Below the pieces are notes generated by a model, which did not search any database, was not told the origin of the DNA, and saw nothing but the letters and a program-made list of their open reading frames with translations. From an uncultured Bacilli bacterium (lineage in GTDB: Bacteria; Bacillota_I; Bacilli_A; RF39; UBA660), in NCBI GenBank assembly GCA_947594675.1, contig CANQEF010000010.1, positions 1 through 17,215 on the forward strand: DNA of 17,215 nt. The letters run 5' to 3'. The number at the start of each line of letters is the position of its first letter. Within the stretch, counting starts at the first letter, position 1. The position numbers and the translations under genes are program-made. Below are positions 15,401 to 17,215 of the stretch, piece by piece.

Positions 15401-17054
15401 GTTTTAAGCGATGATAATCGATAGAACTAATTTCCATGTTTCCATTGACATCTTTATATTTTCTAGATTGAAATTCTTGTTCTAATATAAGGGATATTTC
15501 TTTTGCCTCATCTAAATTAGTTGCATAATAGCGTGTTTGCTTGTCATTACTCCAACAATGAGGAGCTATTTTTAAAAATTCCCAATTTTGTGATTTTTGT
15601 TCTGTAGTTAAAACAACTATTTTTAAATCTTCATAACTATGAAAAGCTAGCATTTGAAGAATTAATCCTTGGATAAAATTATTTTTATCTTTAGCGGTGC
15701 CTATTATTGCAGAAATGTTATTTTTGATAAAAGAAATAGATATTGGGACATTTTCTAAAGTACGAGATTCTGCTCCTAATTCATATACTTCTTGAAGAAG
15801 ATTATCGTCTTCTAAAGAAAAATGTTCTTCGGGGAAAGATATTTTTCCTTGTAATTCAGTTGAGCCTACTCCTAGACGTAAATCTAGAAAGTCATCTTGC
15901 TCTATTTCTCTTTCCCATAAATTTCTTTTGTGATTATATATAATTTCTTTTATAGAAGACAAAGGTAGATAGTTATCAATAAGAATCTGACGTTGAATTT
16001 TCATTTCAGATTGAATTTTTTGACGTTTAGATTCTACGTATTCCATATATTTTGATTGTCTTAATTTTTCTTTTTCTTTACGTTGTTTTTTTTGATATTT
16101 TCTTTGAAGTGTTGGCCATAGTAACATTGTCATTATCATAGCAGTCGACATTATTAAAGAAGGAAGAGCTGTTGATAGGTCAGTTGAACCATCTAGTACG
16201 CCTGATAAAGCATTGTAGCCCATCATCATAGACATCATGGCCATTGTGAGCATAGGTCCTATTGTATAAATTAAGGGAGTTTTGTCTTCTTGTTCTTTTC
16301 CTGGTGGCGGATCTATTGTTATATTAACATCTTCAATTCTAGTTTTAAAACGAGGTGATTTATAAAAGTAGTTTTCTTCGCTAAAAAATTCTATTCCTTC
16401 TTCATCGGGATTATCAAAGACTACTTGCTTTTGAATTATTGGTGGTAATACATCAAAAAAATTACTATCAAAGCTTATTAAATTACCTATATTATTTATT
16501 ACTATCGAGTCTTTCATTACAATGATTCTAAGTCCCATTATAAAAATAATGTCACCATAGTCTAATTCAGTTGCATTAATTGAAGAGTTATTTACATATG
16601 TACCATATTTACTGTTTAAATCTTGAATTATCCATTTACCTTTACTATAAATTAAACGGGCATGTTGTTTAGATACTAGTGGATAATTATATGAAATATT
16701 AGCATGTGAATTGTTGCCAATTAGGATTTCAGAGTCTTGTTTTAAATGCAATTTTAAATTGTTTTTATCAGTTGTTGGCGAGCAATAAAGAATAACGTAT
16801 TCATTGTCAGTGTTTATTTTTAGGAAATAAAGACTATAATCCTTTAGAATAGCAGATTCTATTTCTTTGTCTCCGGACATAATTTTTGTTTCAAAATCAC
16901 TTTTTATTTTCCATTCGCCATTTTCTTCTTCTACATTGATTAAATTTCTAGAATTGCCTAAATAATCATTGTCAGTTATCCAGTAATTTCCAGCAATTTT
17001 AGTTGGTAATTCAAAGTTATAAATTTTACTTTTTTTGATGAGTCTAACTATCAC
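12483..17054 (-). CDS. essC: EssC/YukBA FtsK/SpoIIIE-type ATPase of type VIIb secretion
   Basis: This 1523-residue protein has the length and domain order of Firmicute EssC: an N-terminal FHA domain (about 108-180, with SKQHARLIY and KYGTYVNN), two membrane helices (about 261-283 and 296-317) and three C-terminal FtsK-like ATPase domains. Domain 1 has Walker A GMTGSGKS (718-725), YKGGGLAG (751-758) and Walker B LFIISDEF (835-842). Domain 2 has Walker A FGSAGSGKE (1065-1073), but its Walker B region reads IIVVINNIEAF without acidic residues. Domain 3 has TGDD (1340-1343) in place of a P-loop. It is the motor of the type VII channel. The start is GTG at 17054, set by GGGGTGAT five bases upstream; the ATG-free N-terminus gives no competing start. 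It heads the essC-esaB-mini-ORF operon. Confidence 0.95.
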   Translation of the reverse strand: MIVRLIKKSKIYNFELPTKIAGNYWITDNDYLGNSRNLINVEEENGEWKIKSDFETKIMSGDKEIESAILKDYSLYFLKINTDNEYVILYCSPTTDKNNLKLHLKQDSEILIGNNSHANISYNYPLVSKQHARLIYSKGKWIIQDLNSKYGTYVNNSSINATELDYGDIIFIMGLRIIVMKDSIVINNIGNLISFDSNFFDVLPPIIQKQVVFDNPDEEGIEFFSEENYFYKSPRFKTRIEDVNITIDPPPGKEQEDKTPLIYTIGPMLTMAMMSMMMGYNALSGVLDGSTDLSTALPSLIMSTAMIMTMLLWPTLQRKYQKKQRKEKEKLRQSKYMEYVESKRQKIQSEMKIQRQILIDNYLPLSSIKEIIYNHKRNLWEREIEQDDFLDLRLGVGSTELQGKISFPEEHFSLEDDNLLQEVYELGAESRTLENVPISISFIKNNISAIIGTAKDKNNFIQGLILQMLAFHSYEDLKIVVLTTEQKSQNWEFLKIAPHCWSNDKQTRYYATNLDEAKEISLILEQEFQSRKYKDVNGNMEISSIDYHRLKPYYVIFTDDYKNLRDIDILKDVCEMEINYGFSLIVLSPRLINIPNECKTFISIGDTISGVFQNELVSNKQKEFTADYDPTLNIYECCKILANIPIDIAKENRTLPQGLSFLEMYNVGMVEQLNILNRWKQNDPTKSLQAPIGVDKNRELFKLDLHEKAHGPHGLIAGMTGSGKSEFIITYVLSMALNYHPYEVSFVLIDYKGGGLAGVFQNKETGMKLPHLAGTITNLDTVEMNRSLASIQSELRKRQRMFNEARDKLDESTIDIYKYQSLFRKGLVDKPISHLFIISDEFAELKDQRPEFMEQLISTARIGRSLGVHLILATQKPSGVVNDQIWSNSKFRVCLKVQDKSDSMDMIKVPDAASLKNPGRFYLQVGYNELFALGQAAWAGAQYYPTEKRKKKIDQSINIVDNVGNYIKSLDTKNNEVVIQSKGEEITNIIKYITDEAKKQQINIPQLWLERIPNYIYVDNIKEKYSYKSTKNVIAPVIGEYDDPDNQKQNILTLPLSRDGNTIIFGSAGSGKELMLTSIIYSTIIAHDPKEVNFYILDFGAETLTMFKNAPHVGEVILSTESEKINNLFKMLQNLIDERKKLLADYNGSYDFYINHGGKQIPIIIVVINNIEAFLETYNDYEESISQLTRECLKYGVIFILSTNGPNTVRYRIRQNFKQNLVLQFNDASDYSSVLPNVRKKEPSKVYGRGLISLDNIYEFQTAYPYHEEKMIDYIKVICNKLNAICDYRAKRIPILPEIVNFDSVQEVLGNLSTIPVGITKESLQIATINLNDKFMYTITGDDISQEPAFFTSLASAITKVNNTQCIIMDSNNVIQNISSESITYSNDTCYNSLDKLNSFYEQNASKTNEVVVCMIIGVTSLLSKLSSIEKSKFTTLIETSKKLNNIKFIIIDTIDNIKSISYESWFKSNADLSEGIWIGNGISNQFTLKVTTSARLLRAELDSNFGYIIIKGKAYVIKLLSQ

Positions 17055-17059
17055 TGAAA

Positions 17060-17067
17060 ATCACCCC
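17060..17067 (-). promoter_or_regulatory. Ribosome binding site of essC, with GTG start
   Basis: The minus strand reads GGGGTGATTTTCAGTG. It supports GTG at 17054-17052 as the initiator. Confidence 0.6.
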
Positions 17068-17092
17068 GGTAATTATTCCTATTCTAAACTTA

Positions 17093-17121
17093 ATTATATC
17101 GATTTTTTACGATTTTTACAA
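17093..17121 (-). promoter_or_regulatory. Promoter of the type VII operon
   Basis: On the minus strand TTGTAA (17121-17116) and a perfect TATAAT (17098-17093) are 17 bases apart. They lie about 40 bases before essC. Confidence 0.6.
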
Positions 17122-17170
17122 TATTAATTAACTTTTTTCCAGGATAGAATCATGAAAAATTAAATAATGG

Positions 17171-17212
17171 ACATTTAAAACTATATATTGTAATGGTTTT
17201 AAATGTTTTTTT
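17171..17212 (+). terminator. Hairpin with T-tract upstream of essC
   Basis: A perfect 11-bp stem (17171-17181 and 17196-17206, ACATTTAAAAC/GTTTTAAATGT) with a 14-base loop is followed on the plus strand by seven Ts. No plus-strand gene precedes it in the window. The minus orientation has no good T-tract. It may serve a neighbour beyond the edge or a short plus-strand RNA. Confidence 0.5.
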
Positions 17213-17215
17213 ATT

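Noticed and set aside
1..17215. TGA as tryptophan (Mycoplasma code)
   Set aside because: Conserved tryptophans are TGG, and TGA ends well-bounded ORFs such as the 64-residue type VII mini-ORF and the SpoIID-like gene.
1..17215. CRISPR arrays, tRNA or rRNA genes, transposases, integrases
   Set aside because: No regularly spaced direct repeats, cloverleaf sequences or mobile-element proteins were seen on either strand.

Overview
The window is strongly AT-rich and densely packed. It uses the standard bacterial code: TGG is the tryptophan codon and TGA, TAA and TAG all serve as stops. Start sites have good Shine-Dalgarno sequences, either AGGAGG or the neighbouring GGTGAT part of the anti-16S complement. 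A type VIIb secretion ATPase with an EsaB/YukD partner, a SpoIID/LytB-like protein, a membrane-anchored HtrA protease and CorA all point to a low-GC Firmicute. A reduced, gut-type Bacillota/Mycoplasmatota-related lineage (RF39-like) fits, but this placement is inference from style and not proven here.

Layout, left to right. (1) 1-119: 5' end of a broken N-acetylmuramoyl-L-alanine amidase, minus strand. (2) 221-4410: a type III restriction-modification operon on the minus strand. The res gene is intact. The upstream mod gene is split by two opposite one-base frameshifts. (3) 4411-5868: terminator, promoters, a small lipoprotein-like ORF and a coiled-coil protein. (4) 5869-7373: corA followed by an HD-domain gene, with a promoter ahead of corA. 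(5) 7405-9509: an operon of an Abi_2/AbiF-like HEPN protein overlapping a membrane-anchored HtrA protease, closed by a strong hairpin. (6) 9555-11727: two plus-strand genes, a zinc-dependent phospholipase C-like protein and a SpoIID/LytB-like protein whose catalytic glutamate position is phenylalanine, ending in a bidirectional terminator. (7) 11713-17121: a type VIIb secretion operon on the minus strand, in the order essC, esaB, then two very small helical ORFs, with its own promoter upstream of essC.

How the genes work together. The type VII block has the motor (EssC) and the ubiquitin-like accessory (EsaB), but the membrane partners EssA, EssB and EsaA and a full-size WXG100 substrate are not visible here. 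The two mini-ORFs may be reduced substrates, chaperones or unknown partners. The defence-like genes (broken type III R-M and the HEPN Abi protein) lie on either side of ordinary housekeeping genes. No tRNA, rRNA, CRISPR array, transposase or integrase was seen. No stretch over 300 bases lacks a gene; the longest gap is 4411-4631.
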